Source of the DNA: Thunnus maccoyii
Taxonomy: Eukaryota; Chordata; Actinopteri; Scombriformes; Scombridae
Direction: 5' to 3'
Length of the DNA: 64,000 nucleotides
Assembly (NCBI RefSeq): GCF_910596095.1
Contig: NC_056540.1
Span: 19,184,501-19,248,500 of the forward strand
Below the pieces are notes generated by a model that saw only the letters and a list, made by a program, of their open reading frames with translations, had not been told where the DNA came from and searched no databases. This document shows, piece by piece, positions 1 to 12,290 of the stretch. Every line of letters starts with the position of its first letter. The stretch's first letter is position 1. The position numbers were made by a program, and so were the translations under genes.

Positions 1-239
1 CAAATGGAGGGGATTGATGTCAAGAGGGGGGTTTATTAAGACTGACTTAATATATTAAACTGAATTCTCATGATGGACTTTTCCCAAAGTAATGTGACAT
101 GTTGATTTCAGGCATCTTATTGAATTATAAATAATTGGAATAGGCCAAACACTGTTAACAAGCATCTAGTCTTAACCTGAACAGTCTGATTATTGTACTA
201 AATGGGTGAAACAAAGGAAGGAACTGTCTCTACTCATTG

Positions 240-1154
240 CTACTTTATTACATTTCTAAAAGTCCTTAATGGCACTACCAGCCAGAGTCAAACATTCGTG
301 AAGTTTAAGTAGGGCGAGCGCTGACAAATTTTCTTCAACTGAAAAGTTTGTGTGGACACAAGTGGACTATTGCTATTTGATCTTGTAAGAACATTTGTGA
401 GTGTTTGCACAACTCATGTGAGCACTATCAATCTACTGCTCGTTGATTTAGTGCAAATAAGATTCACTTCTGTTGTATTCCTGCTGCAGCGGTGTTGAGA
501 GGACACTAATCTCTTTCCACTGCTGTAGATGTGGAGGAGACAAACCTTTTTTTTTTCCCGTCCAACAGGCTGAAAGTTTGAGTTTAACGATTAAGATGCA
601 AATAGAGACACATGACACAGAGGAGCTCTGTTGTGACACACTATAAAACACCTTTATGTACATTAGAAAAAACAACAAATAGCCTACTTTGTGGAATGGT
701 ACAAAATGTCAATCTTACATCACCTGTAAAGTTGGATGAACTGGATGACTTTATAACACAAGCAAAGGGGCTGGCTTGCAAACAAATACAAAAATAGTTC
801 TGATTAAAACGGAGAGAGAGGAGTCAAACTGAGGAAGAGACACTGATGTACTGAAATCAAATCACCGTTTCCTTTCGTCATCTTTCCGCCTGTTCCCCAG
901 AATCGACACTGAAATGACAGGACATGTAACGAGAGCTGAACTCCAGCTCTTGTGTTTTTCACAAATCCAGGACAGTGAGGTAACTCAAGAGGAAGGACGG
1001 AGAGGAAAGGATGCTGGGATATGTATTTCAGCAGAGCCCACAGGACCAGACTGTGGCAGGACTGGGTGGTTCAGTTTGTTGTTCGGCTGAGAAGTCTTCC
1101 TGGGTCAAACTGCTTTCCTGTGGCCGTTTGGTGTCACAGTTCCTGTTGCCCTCT
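240..1154 (-). other. prpf39: prpf39 3' untranslated region (tentative extent)
   Basis: This lies directly after the stop codon at 1155-1157. A minus-strand AATAAA is present at 243-248 (TTTATT on the plus strand), which would give a 3' UTR of about 0.9 kb; another occurs at 32-37. There is no other coding signal. The end point is inferred from the hexamer alone. Confidence 0.4.
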
Positions 1155-4100
1155 TTAACTGGGTGGATAGTAGCCCTGGTTGTAGTTCCAGGTGTTCTGG
1201 TAGTTGTAACTGCCGTATTGTGGTTGCTGGATAAAAGCAGAAGAAAACACTGCACTGACAAACAAGAAGTAATGAAGTAGATATGATAGATATGATATTT
1301 TGAATGTTTTTTCTGATTCCTCTCTGTTATTATCGTACCTGGTACCAGTTGCTGTATCCACCGTAGCCGGTCTGGGCGCTCATGTCGGTGCCCATCACTG
1401 GAGGAGGAGGCGTGGTGATGGGGACGTGCGGCATGGTGGGAGGGACTTGTGCAGACACGGCAACAGCAGAGCCGTCGTCACTTTTGCTCAGCTTCTCTGG
1501 GTCCTCATCCCTGTAAAACAAACAGCGGATCAACAACAAGCCGACTTAAAGTCCGCCGATATTCAACCTTGATATGACACGAGTACAGTCATCAATATTA
1601 CTGCATTTCTGTCAAAATAAAGCCAAATCTCTGATGTACACTGCAAAAAATGTCAGTTTTACATTCAAACTTTTAAAGAGTTGGGAAAGATAATCATCTT
1701 GTGCACCAATATCAAGGAAAGGACACTTAATCCTTAAGAATTAGTGTCACAAATTTAATAAGTAAAGAAGGGAAATGATGTCACACAGTTGGTTAACACA
1801 GAGCGGACTTATTTGTTTGGTTTGAGGAAATTAGATTTGAGGGCTTAATAATTACATAAAAAGCTGTCTTTATATCACGCACAAAAGAATTGCCCATTAA
1901 TACAGAAAGATGCACAATGATATTCACATTGGAAAGATGTACAAACTTAAAATCTTACTCAACAAAACCTAGAAATTAAAAATATCACAAATGTGCAGCA
2001 AATATCACTATTTTAAAAAGTTGAAAAGATTAAATTCTGAGTGGATTAATGTTAAATAAACTATATTATGAATCAGAATTTTAAAGTATTTTATTGAATC
2101 TAAATGTGGGTTGAAAGGACTCAGTTTTACTTGTGGAACAACAAATCCGGACAATTTACTCACCTGATATCAGTCCAATCTGACACTACATGATCAAACC
2201 AAACACTATCTGTAACTCAAACTATTTTCACAATCTTTTGGTTAAAACGTGCATAAAATCCTACAACTTCTGATAGGTCAAGAGAAAAGTTGAGTCAGTC
2301 CTCCTTTTCTTTCCTCTCTTACCCATTTTCTGCTCCTCTCTTTGTTCCGCCCAGCTCATTCAGCAGTTTCTGGTGCTCTTCATAGACAGACAGCACACTA
2401 CAGACAACAGAGACAATAAAAAAAGCAACATTCAGGTCAAATGTCTTCGAAAAAGGACCTTGTGTCCCTAAACAAACACGCTGCTCATGTTGAACTCTGA
2501 CCTCTGGATAGAGTTGCTGTAGTCCTCGGCGTACTGCAGGCCCCTCTGAGAGAAGAGGATCTTGGTGTGCGGGGCGAGGGGAGCTGCCAGGGCTCGAGTC
2601 ACACACTCCTGCACCGCCTCAGCCGAGGCCCAGGGCTCCCCCGACACCTCCAGCTCCAACAGGTTTAGGTGCAGTTTATCATTATCCTGAGGGAGGAAGG
2701 TTAGGTAACAGGAGTTAGAACATCACATGGAAAGACAAAAATGTTTCCAATTAGATTATTCCAATAATCAAATTATTAGTTAATGACATTTTGAAACTCG
2801 TGATGTGTTTTTGGCAGAAATATGTTGTTTTTGTGTCCGCTAGCATGCCAGATGTAGCCAGTGAATGATGGCTGATGATTAACTTGTGTAGTCCTAGTAA
2901 AGGCTAACCCGGGTGTCTGACTGTGACGTGGCTCACCGGACTGATTTCCAGCGCCTCCTGCAAAACTCTGCGTGCTCTGCTGGGGTTCCTGCCCAGCTTC
3001 AGCAGCAGGCGAGCGAGCTTGATGGAGTAGAAAGCGTGTAACGTGGGCTTCTCTTTGGATTCTGCCACCGCCTCCTGCAGCAAGGCCTCTGATTGGTCCA
3101 GCTGGCCCGCCCGTCTTTCCAAAGCAGCCCTGCGGAGCCGAACCACTGCCAGCCCAGGCAGGCTTTTCTCCAGGGCCTCCAGCACTCGCCGGGCCTCGGT
3201 TAAGTCACCTGATGGAGAAGATGAAGGAGTTAATATGAGTGTGCTGACTACAAAAAGCCAAATACAAGCATCTATAATAGTTTCACTGAAGGACCCGTGT
3301 TGACTCAATTCTGTAGTAAGTTTTGAAGCTGCCGTTTTGGTATCGTACTGGAACGCATAACACTGAAATTAGTTTAATATTGTATTCATTTATTTAAATA
3401 TAACAGTCATTTTAATCTTTCAAAGATCTGCATTTATACTGATGAAAGTAAATAAAGCCGTCTGTGTTCGTGTTTTCTCGTACCGTGCCTCTCCTCGAAG
3501 GTGGCCCATTGCATGTGGATGTTGGGTTTGTACATCAGGTGGATCTCACAGGCCCGTTTGTATACAGCTCGAGCCTCGTCAACACTCTGCGGCTCCAAGT
3601 AATGAATGTACTGAGCAACACACACACATACACAAGCACACGTGAGGCAGAGATCATGTAAACACACACACGCTTCTCTTTTTAATCTGTTTCTCAAGGA
3701 TGAGGCACGAGAGACATTAAAACACAGGAACACACACATAGTTTACATTCTTACCCTGGTCCAGAACTCCTCATACAGAGCGCAGGCGATCAGACAGCGC
3801 TCAAAGAGGATGCGAACCCTGTGGTCGTCATGGGCAACCACAGCCTCCTCTGATCTTTCCTGAGGTTGGGCCGTAACCTCTGACCCCTCGGTGGCTGCCT
3901 GGCTCGGATCTACTGAGAGACAACGGTGCCAAAAGTTATGCTTAAGGCTCAAATCCATAAAACCACAGAGACAAAGGGGACGACATCTTCATCATGTTGT
4001 CACCTTGGTTGGGGTCTTTGGTGTCCTTGTTCAGCTGAGCGATTTCCCAGTCCAGGTAGGAGTGCCAGGCACGCAGCTGGACACGATCGAGCGGCTTGAC

Positions 4101-7100
4101 ATGGAAGTACGGACGTTTGATCTACAGGGCAGAGAAAAAGAGATCAAATGTGTTTCTAAGGTAACAAGTGATGAAAGTGCGTAACATGTATTTTAAAAAA
4201 TGTAAATAAAAAAAGACAACAGGATATTTACAAGATAAACAAAAGTACAATTATTAATAGTTTGCTGTAAGACTGAAAAAAGAAACTTTATTTAACTAGA
4301 AAGAACATTAAGCATTAATACTATTTTTTGGACTTCAGCACAAAGGCAGAAATATTAAGACTTTGGGTTTTGTTTTTCAGAAAGGTCCATATATTTAATC
4401 ACAATGCTTTTTTTTATTATGGAGTGTTTTTGTATTTAGGCAAAGTTCTTGTACAGCTCCTTGTTTTAGACAACATTTAACATTTGAGTTTGGCTTCTTT
4501 TGCCGACCGAAAGAAGGTTCGTTATAAAAACAAGTTTATGTTCCTCAGAGTACAGTAAGTATCATTTTGGTATCAGACAATCCACAACTCAACTCAAATA
4601 TCATATCAGCAAAAGTACGTAACAATTTCCTGCCTTCAATTCAGAACAAATTGCCCTGAAAATCACTTTGTGAATGACAGAGGTGGAGAGAAAGTGCAAG
4701 AGGATGAGAGAAATTAAAAAATTAATTTGAAAAAGGAGGTTAGAAGACAGAAGAAAACAAAGGAACTCACAGCATCTTCAAAGTGCCATCTCTTGCGGAC
4801 TTCTCCTTCGTTATCCTGGTAAACTTTGTCCCTGTTAACCAACACCTGATCTCTTATCTTCTGCATCAGTTCCTCCTACACACAAAAAGAACAGAACGAT
4901 GATCACTTATTAAACCATTTGCTTAATTTATGTATTTTTAATTCATTCATTTTTAAAACTCCTCTTCCAGGGTTGAGTGTGAGGCAGTCAAGTGTTACTA
5001 ACTGTGTCTGTTCCCTCGGGTGTGGCGGGTTCTTCCTCCCCAGGCGGCCTCTCTGCCTCCTCCTCCTGGGCCTGTTCAGCACGCTCCGCCTTCTGGCTCT
5101 GACGGCACAACGTCCTCAGCTCCTCGTACTCCTCCGAGGAAAGCACTTCTTTGGGTTCATGGCTGCTCAGGTGGGCCTTGAACCTGACGGAGGTCAGGAG
5201 GAGGAAGTGGTGAGACGTAACGAAAGATGAATGAGAGAAGAACAATTCTCATTACAGATAATTATGCTTTTACGTTAATATTTTGACATTTAGATTGAGA
5301 ACTACTCATCGGTGTGTGTTAGGTCTTACTTGTCGTAGTGGGTGTTGTACATCTGGGTGGGGACTTTGAGGACTCTGTCCAGGACGGTGGTAGCGTTCTT
5401 CATGTTCCCCTGCTCCTTCTCCCACTCAACGTACAGATCCCAGAGCCGGTCTGAGTGGAAGTCCAGACCTGCTGCTGCCACCGCATCCTCAAACACACTG
5501 AGGGTTGAAGTTGGAGATCAGTGAAACAAGAAAACAGCCGACACAATCAACAGCTTATGTCCCCTTGCAGCACATTACAACAACTTCTAGATCCATAAGA
5601 GCTAAAAGTCTCTGTTGTGTATGTGTGTAAATGTGTTTGGCTACCTGCGAATCCGTGCAGGCGACTCAGGCAGGTTCATGTCCAGCGTTCCCAGCAGCAG
5701 ATTGATGTAGTGGATCCACAGATCTACACTCAAAGGGATCGCCTGGAGGCCCTGAACACACACCTAACACAGAACACCTGATCAATCAACTTGAGTCCAT
5801 TAAAACAAGTGAAAAACATCCTTAATAGAGCTAAAATTATAAAACACATATGACCTAGTGTTTAAATCTGTGCACCTGATTACTTTGTTAGCCAGCAACT
5901 GCTTTGTCATGTTACTCTAAGACATATTTGGTATAACAATAATTAATTGTAAACTAATAAATAAATTTTTATTTACATTACATTTGTTTGTATTGTAAGT
6001 TTTAAGGAGAAGTCTTTGTATAAGCTTTTAGCTTCTTACCTCTCCTGCACAAGTGTTTGTTCACTTTGAGTTCATGTATAGCTGAGTAAATGTAGTTAAA
6101 AGTGTGTTTTTATAATATGAATGACCTTTTGTACAAAACAAATCATCATTTTTCTACAATAAGAATATTCGTTTTTTTAAAGTGCAAATAAATAAATAAA
6201 ACTCAAAGTAAAATTACAATTACTGAATATCATAATGAATATCATATTTTTTTACAATTACAGTTTAATTACATTACAAATTCATTGGCATCTTTTAGAA
6301 AAGCAGTGAATTAACACTGTTTTAATGATGCAGTAATGAAAAGTCATTAGTTCAAACACAGAATTGAGAAATCTCTCCTGTTTTACCTCCTCTGCTTTGT
6401 TGTTGTATCCAGCGCGGCGCTCCAAGTCAGCAAATTTCTTCCAGTAGCCGTAGCAGAGCGGGTAGCGGGCGAGGAAGGCCTCCAGTGCTCTGCGTGATGC
6501 TGTGATGTGACCCTGGGCAGATGAGAGAAAAATGACATCACATGAGGCTACAGCAAGCTTCCTGATCTAACAGGTTTTGTGGCCTCTTGGGGCTGCTACA
6601 AGACAGTATTTCCAAGTTTGAGGAGAAAAGAGCGCCTGTCCTATCAAACTCTGTCTGCTCCCTCAAAACAACAACAACACACCTCTTGTTCGCAGTATTG
6701 TAAAAGATCTGTCCAGCTGGTGAAGTCTTGAGGATTGTCGTGTGCAGCCTTCCACAGACGCTCAAAATCTGTAGGTAGTTCCCCCTCCTCATCCTCTGTA
6801 GCCGGAGGCAGAGAGAAGGGAGCAGGGTCGGGGTCCAGAGGGGCCTCAGTGGCTATGGCGGCGCTGCCGTTCTCTTCTGACATCTCAGCCATCTCAATCG
6901 GAGGCGGTGCTGGGACTTCAGCAGCCTCCATCGCTACAGAGGGAGTAGATTACAAGTCAATGGATCAGACAATCTCTGTTAATATACTGTAACTGAAGGA
7001 CTTTATACAGGAAATCTCTCCTTTACTCTCCCTTTGGAATATATTTCTACCAGAGTGGCCTGACAATCCTCGTTAGTTATACAGGAAATCTCATTAAGAT

Positions 7101-8804
7101 CAAGATCTCTTTAGCAAGAGAGACCTGAAAGCAGGTCATATATACATAGAACATATACACAGGATCACAATAAGACGGTTCATTCACATGAAAATCATCA
7201 TACACACTTACAGACACACTAACTAAAACAATCACAAACATTATCCTGTAAAAAGTCTTTTTTGCAGCTGATGGGTCACAAAGGTTTTCAGTATTCATAA
7301 TGACTGACTGGCTGAATGAAAGCACAAAACTCTCACAGACATTCTTACACTCTGTCGGCCATTAGACATTTTTATACATATATAATAAATAAATAATAAT
7401 ATAGATAATGATGCTGCAAACTTCCTACATGATCACTTCCTACATCTCAGACTTAATTACTTCTTTCACTACTCCTCCCTCTTGTTTCTTGGTTTATGAG
7501 GTGTGGTGGAAAAATAACCAAACACACACAAAGCAATAGTTTGTTTGGGATGGGTGCTCTTTACAATTTTCTATGACATCTTACTATACTTCTTATGTAA
7601 ATTGGATGCACTTGTAAGTCACTTTGGACTGAGGCATCTGCCAAATCTGTAAAGGACAGGTTCACAATTTTTCATTCCTGTCTTAAACCAACAGTCAGGT
7701 GTCCAAATAAACACTGACAGAGGTTTTCCTCACTGTAATCATTCCTCCTGATCATTCTGGCTTCAAATGTGCTGTCAATGTGAGTGATGGAGGCCAAAAT
7801 CCACAGTCCTTGTTTGGTGCAAAAATACTTTTAAAAGTTTATCTGAAGCTTATATGAAGCTTCAGCAGTCTGAGTTAGTCATATCAAGTGGATATCCGAC
7901 ACATTTACAGTCTTTTTAGCATAATTAGAATCAGGTTTATTGACAAATAGGTTTGCACATATAAGGAATTCACCTTGGTGTTGTGGTGCATAACAGTCAA
8001 ATATACACGAAATTAAGTAATAGAAAATATATATGTTTTAAGACAGACTTGAAAAATTGTGAACCTATCCTTTAATGTGATGTAATTCATTAACTGTCTA
8101 GTTGCTCCTCTTCCTGAAACTTCTCGTGGAAAAAGGCCTTCAGGTGAACAACAACAACAACAACAACAACAACCATGCATGACAAACACCTGCTTTCAGT
8201 AACATAGAAGAGTGGTGTGACTGGTTATTATTAAAGCTATTAACGCTCTTTAAAGATGACTCTTAGCAGTCAAACCAGCTGTGCAGCTGAACACGACAGT
8301 TAGCCACATGAACAACACAGCCAACAAAACAGAAACTGTCATCATGCCCGGCTCTTCTTCCTAATAACACCTCACAGTCACGTTTCATTCATACAGAGCT
8401 CAGCGTGCTGAGTTTACACACGTCTGTCCTCCTTTGGCTCTAATAACTTGCGCTTGTTGAGGACATAACTCGACTGATCTGTGCCGGGAGGGTGATGAGC
8501 AGCCGTCATCCTCTCTAATAAACATCAGTTGAAGTTAAGTTGATCGGACACGGAGCTGCTTCGCGGTGCGTGCAGTTGAAATCACGTTAGCCTAAGTTAG
8601 CTTAGCTCGTCATGCCTGCACTGAAAACCGGCTCCGAACAGAGAGTTTATCACAGGAGGCCGCAGGAGAAACCGGCGCCTGCTCCTATCTGTCAAACAAC
8701 AACTAACTCTGCTCTGTAATCTCAATAAATATTTCCATGAAACTACCTGAAGACTCTTCCAGCTCCCCGTTGCCGCTCATCTCCTCACAGCCTTCCGCCG
8801 CCAT
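1155..8804 (-). CDS. prpf39: Pre-mRNA-processing factor 39 (U1 snRNP-associated HAT-repeat protein)
   Basis: Fifteen coding exons join in frame on the minus strand: 8747-8804, 6683-6933, 6387-6512, 5645-5763, 5330-5497, 5003-5183, 4771-4875, 4004-4121, 3755-3909, 3484-3610, 2937-3208, 2502-2686, 2323-2397, 1339-1510 and 1155-1226, about 727 aa. All introns are GT-AG and all phases agree. Recognisable parts are [20 protein letters not shown] near the N-terminus, the HAT-repeat core ([53 protein letters not shown]), and a Tyr/Asn-rich tail ending [10 protein letters not shown]. Family knowledge: PRPF39 is the vertebrate homolog of yeast Prp39, which helps U1 snRNP recognise 5' splice sites in the nucleus; it is built of half-a-TPR helical repeats. 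The start in exon 1 ([13 protein letters not shown]) is the first ATG after a CpG-rich leader. Exon 3755-3909 adds an acidic, Gln/Glu-rich stretch before LFERC that I do not recall from the human protein. Overall length is similar to known family members. Confidence 0.95.
7650..8075. mobile_element. Foldback MITE, copy A (internally rearranged)
   Basis: The ends are inverted: AAAGGACAGGTTCACAATTT at the left and, at the right, AAAATTGTGAACCTATCCTT. The interior (text around 7770-7920 on a transposon-like GTGATGG..CAAAATCC core, then a GGCTTCAG-like segment) matches copies at 24011-24611 and 25932-26591. This copy is shorter and its right half is replaced at about 7921-8037 by a LINE-tail-like sequence. 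It lies in prpf39 intron 1. Confidence 0.75.
7921..8037 (+). mobile_element. LINE 3'-tail-like fragment inside MITE copy A
   Basis: The string ATCAGGTTTATTGACAAATA followed by GGTTTGCACATATAAGGAAT is a common teleost retrotransposon-tail motif, from memory. It interrupts the homology of MITE copy A to its relatives. No coding part is present. The family assignment is uncertain. Confidence 0.4.
8146..8173. repeat. (AAC)n microsatellite
   Basis: A run of AAC/CAA triplets in prpf39 intron 1. Simple repeat, no other signal. Confidence 0.9.
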
Positions 8805-8860
8805 GATGGTGAACGTCTCGGCGACGTCATCAACGCACGTCTTGACGTCACGGCCATAAA
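8805..8860 (-). promoter_or_regulatory. prpf39: prpf39 promoter/5' leader with CRE-like sites
   Basis: Just upstream of the prpf39 ATG is a short CpG-containing stretch. It holds a perfect 8-bp cAMP-response-element palindrome TGACGTCA at 8843-8850 and a second GACGTCA at 8823-8829. No TATA box is seen, as is usual for housekeeping promoters. The transcription start is not determinable from sequence alone. Confidence 0.5.
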
Positions 8861-8891
8861 AAAAAGCGTAAAAGTGTAAAATATCAAATGA

Positions 8892-8937
<46 letters not shown>
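8892..8937. repeat. (ATT)n microsatellite
   Basis: About fifteen uninterrupted ATT triplets, roughly 90 bp upstream of the prpf39 start codon. Confidence 0.95.
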
Positions 8938-9266
8938 GTCTGCTCATTTTAAAACTGAGCTGAAGGTACTTTGACTTTATTAAGTCTTCCAAAAATGTTA
9001 AAGCAATGAAAACTGTGCTTTTATTTATGCTTCTGAAAGATCTGTCTTGATATGTATTTATTTAAAATCTTTTAAAAAATGTATTTAAAATTTTTACTAT
9101 TTATTAATTTATGCAGCTCCTTTTGCTCATTTTAGTTTCTTATGTATGTTATTGGTCTGTTATTCATTTCATGTCCAATTTGTGTCATAGTTGAACAAAA
9201 TCTCCCAAGTGATATCAGGGGGGAATAAAATAAAAATAAATTCCATGTTAATGTTCATTTTTTTAG

Positions 9267-9330
9267 AATTAACCTTTATTTAACAACACTTCATGGCCGG
9301 CCATGAAGTGTTGTTAAATAAAGGTTAATT
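9267..9330. repeat. Perfect 64-bp palindrome
   Basis: The arms 9267-9298 and 9299-9330 are exact reverse complements, with centre GGCCGGCC and no spacer. The right arm contains GTTAAATAAAGGTTAATT and runs directly into an A-run (9331-9346) and a short CA repeat. Each arm contains an AATAAA-like sequence on one strand. It lies between prpf39 and ganab. It could be a head-to-head insertion of a short polyadenylated fragment or a palindromic transposon end. Confidence 0.9.
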
Positions 9331-10300
9331 AAAAAAAAAAAAAAAACACACACACATCAAAACAAACATGTTTTCTTAGAAACATTTTGTGATTTGATCT
9401 GTACTAACTGATCATTTAGAAACAGAGACTAGTTTGTTTTGACTTTGAATGTCTTAATTCTGGAAAGATTCCTGCAAATTCAAAGTACTTTTAAAGTACT
9501 TTCTTGTTCTCAAATTTGAAAACATTATTTGTGTCTTCATATATTACAGTATCACACAGTCAGATTCTAACTTTTAAATCATTTCCAATATCAAATCATG
9601 TCCATGAACACTGATGTTGTCATTCTCTTAATAAGAAAGATATCAAGTCATATAATTTGTTTGTCCACATCTAATTGTCTGCATCTCTGTGTGACAAGAG
9701 ACTCCAGTTAATTGGTAAGATGATAATTGGTAAACTGCAGTCAAGACTGATTGTGATTGAGTTTTGTGAATCATAAAACTAATGTTCAAATTTAGTGAGA
9801 GACAATAACTCCTGGATATCACAGTTAAAACATTTATTCTTATATTTTGGGGGGAAATGAGGTTCCTACAGTCTAACTTAGGCTCAATTAACAGATCAGC
9901 ATGTGAAATCTTGAAAGATTTTAGTTAAAAGACAGACATGCGCAACCTGTTGTCAACTATCATTAAAACTCCACGATGACCTTTTGAAAGTTATATTCTT
10001 TTACACATTATTTCATTAGCTGGGGTAATTTCAGCAGAGTTGGCTTCAGTTAGTGCCTGTGTGGGTCGGGTGTTGATCTTACAGTTCATTCACTTAAATT
10101 TCATGCAAGTGTATGTCCTATCCCCCCCATTTTCTGTCATGGTCTGTTCTTAAAATAAATGATAATATTTATTATATTCAGAAATGTTCATTTTCAACTC
10201 AAACTAATATCAATTCAATGTCAAGAAAAAACTGACATCTCACTACACAGATTAGTAGTGCGGCACATTTTAGTTCAATTAAGTCAAAACCAAACACTCA
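9331..10300. other. Intergenic, prpf39-ganab
   Basis: AT-rich sequence with no open frame resembling a protein and no repeat I recognise beyond the A-run at its left edge. The right end approaches the proposed ganab 3' end. Confidence 0.6.
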
Positions 10301-11780
10301 TCTTACTTTTGGTCAACTTTATTTTCACTTGGTCTCATCTTTTAGTACATTTGACAACTTTGATCGACAGCTGAAGTCTGTTCCTTCACTTCCGTTTCTG
10401 CCAACTCGAGCCATCCCAGACAAAATTGCAGCAACATGTACATTTATGATCATAAAAACAATTAAGGAGACGAAACAAATAGAACAAACCCCCTAAAAAA
10501 AAGGTCCAATGATTTGACTAGACAGGACACAATCCAGCATCTCCAGAGGATCATTTAAATATTTATAACTGTTCAGTGTACATTTAGGATGAATTCTTAT
10601 GTAAATCAAAAGTATATTAAGAGATATCTGCAAGTGAAACACCTTTAAACCCAAATGACACACTGGAAATCCTGGACTGCCCCGATATCTAGCAACACAT
10701 GAAAATCTAAACAACTTGTAAGTTCTCACTCTTCTTCAAGTGCATTAAAAATTATCTAGTAAACAACGTTGGGAGAAAAAAAAAAAAAAAAAAAGAACTT
10801 GATAAAACAAAGAAAGCACGTCAACAGGATGATCCACACACGTCAGTGGTTCAGTCCCCTGAAAGATTCCCATCGCCAAAAGTAGTATCTTGTTCAACTG
10901 AAAAATCGCCTCTCTGTGCAGCAGGCCGATCACGCTCAAAAGTGAAGCGATGATAAATCAATCAATTCCGTGCACACGAATTCATCACTGATGAGTTCAG
11001 GGAGAAGCTGAAGAGGAATGAACTGGCCGGGAGGCGGCAAGAAAGATCGTTTTCCTGATGGGTCAAAATGTGAAGAAATAAAGAGAATGAAAGATTAGTG
11101 TAGAGCTACATATCAGATTGTATGAAATGTGTCACAAGGAAAGAAGATAAGTAGCTGATTTAAGAGCTCGGCTTAAAAAAAAAAAAAAAAAGAAAAAAGA
11201 AAAAAAAAAGAGGGAAGGAATCAGTTTTTTTAAAAAGTCAGAAACAGGTAGAGGGAATCACCAGCAGGTGGAGCATGTGCTTTGAATGTCAGCCTTCATT
11301 TTAAACAATAACAACCCACCACAGTGATCTTTCTTCTGAGGCGGACTGGATGGACAACGAGTGGACGATTAAAAACACAAAAAAAAAAGTGCCCGCATAT
11401 TTCTTTTCTTAACCCCAAAGATTCATTACAATGACATGATTTGAATGGTTCAGTTATCTAACTGAAAAACAAACAAACATCAGTATCTATCTAGCAGTGA
11501 CCCTTTTTGTTGCACCGTTACTGAACACAAGAGGGACATGGCGGAGACGTTATGTGGCTCAGTTCAACTAACAGGTCTACATGAGTGTGTGTGTTTAGAG
11601 AGGACAGCCGTGTGAATCTGATGTGTTTATGTCCTTTAGTCTCCATGGTGGGTGTCCTGTCGTCTTGCTTTAGTTAGTCTTGGGTATCAGCGCCTTGTGT
11701 CTGTTCCCTCCTCTCTCGCCTCCTGTTCAGTCCAGTTCAGTCATTTTCTCATCCCGCGCCTCCTCTCCCGCCTTTCGTGG
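10300..11780 (-). other. ganab: ganab 3' untranslated region (tentative)
   Basis: The sequence after the ganab stop codon (11781-11783) has no coding potential. It contains several A-rich runs (around 10778 and 11176). A minus-strand AATAAA at 10318-10323 is a plausible polyadenylation signal, giving a 3' UTR of about 1.4 kb. The extent is inferred. Confidence 0.4.
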
Positions 11781-12259
11781 TTACTGAAGCGTCACGGTCC
11801 AGTCAGCCCCTGCGTTCATGCTGGGCTTACGCAGCGTCAAAACAGACATGGAGGCGTCAAAGTCAAACTCCAGCTGGCTCTCATGACCATCTGCAAAAAG
11901 GATTAAAAAAAAAAAAAAACATGTTACAGAAAGAAAGTTACAACGGCAGATTTAGAGAAAAAAAAAACGTATGTGAATTCAATCCGAAATAAGCATTTTC
12001 ATTAACGCTCCTCCAAGAAACAAGTCAAAAACCTCTGCGCTCAGTTACCAGCGTTATGACCACAGCAAACCTTTTCACTGACATTTTCTACAAGACTTCA
12101 GCACTTCTTTAATTGAATGGTTACTGCGCATGTCACATAATTGCAACGTCCCTGGTTCGATTCCAGCCAGGGACCTTTGTTGCATGTTACAACCATCTCT
12201 CTCTCCCATTGTTTCCTGTCTGCCTCCTCACTGCCCAATAAAGGCAAAAATGCCACCAA

Positions 12260-12290
<31 letters not shown>

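Noticed and set aside
1011-1572. Plus-strand open frames over the 3' end of prpf39
   Set aside because: They overlap the last two prpf39 exons on the opposite strand and have no recognisable domain; they are shadows of the real gene.
7077-7325. Possible box C/D snoRNA in prpf39 intron 1 (TGATGA on the minus strand near 7190)
   Set aside because: A box C-like TGATGA is present, but no matching box D (CTGA) with a short terminal stem occurs at the expected distance.
12150-12175. tRNA gene suggested by the B-box-like GGTTCGATTCC
   Set aside because: There is no cloverleaf: no A box at the right spacing and no acceptor stem. The downstream body and (AAAT)n tail identify it as a SINE.
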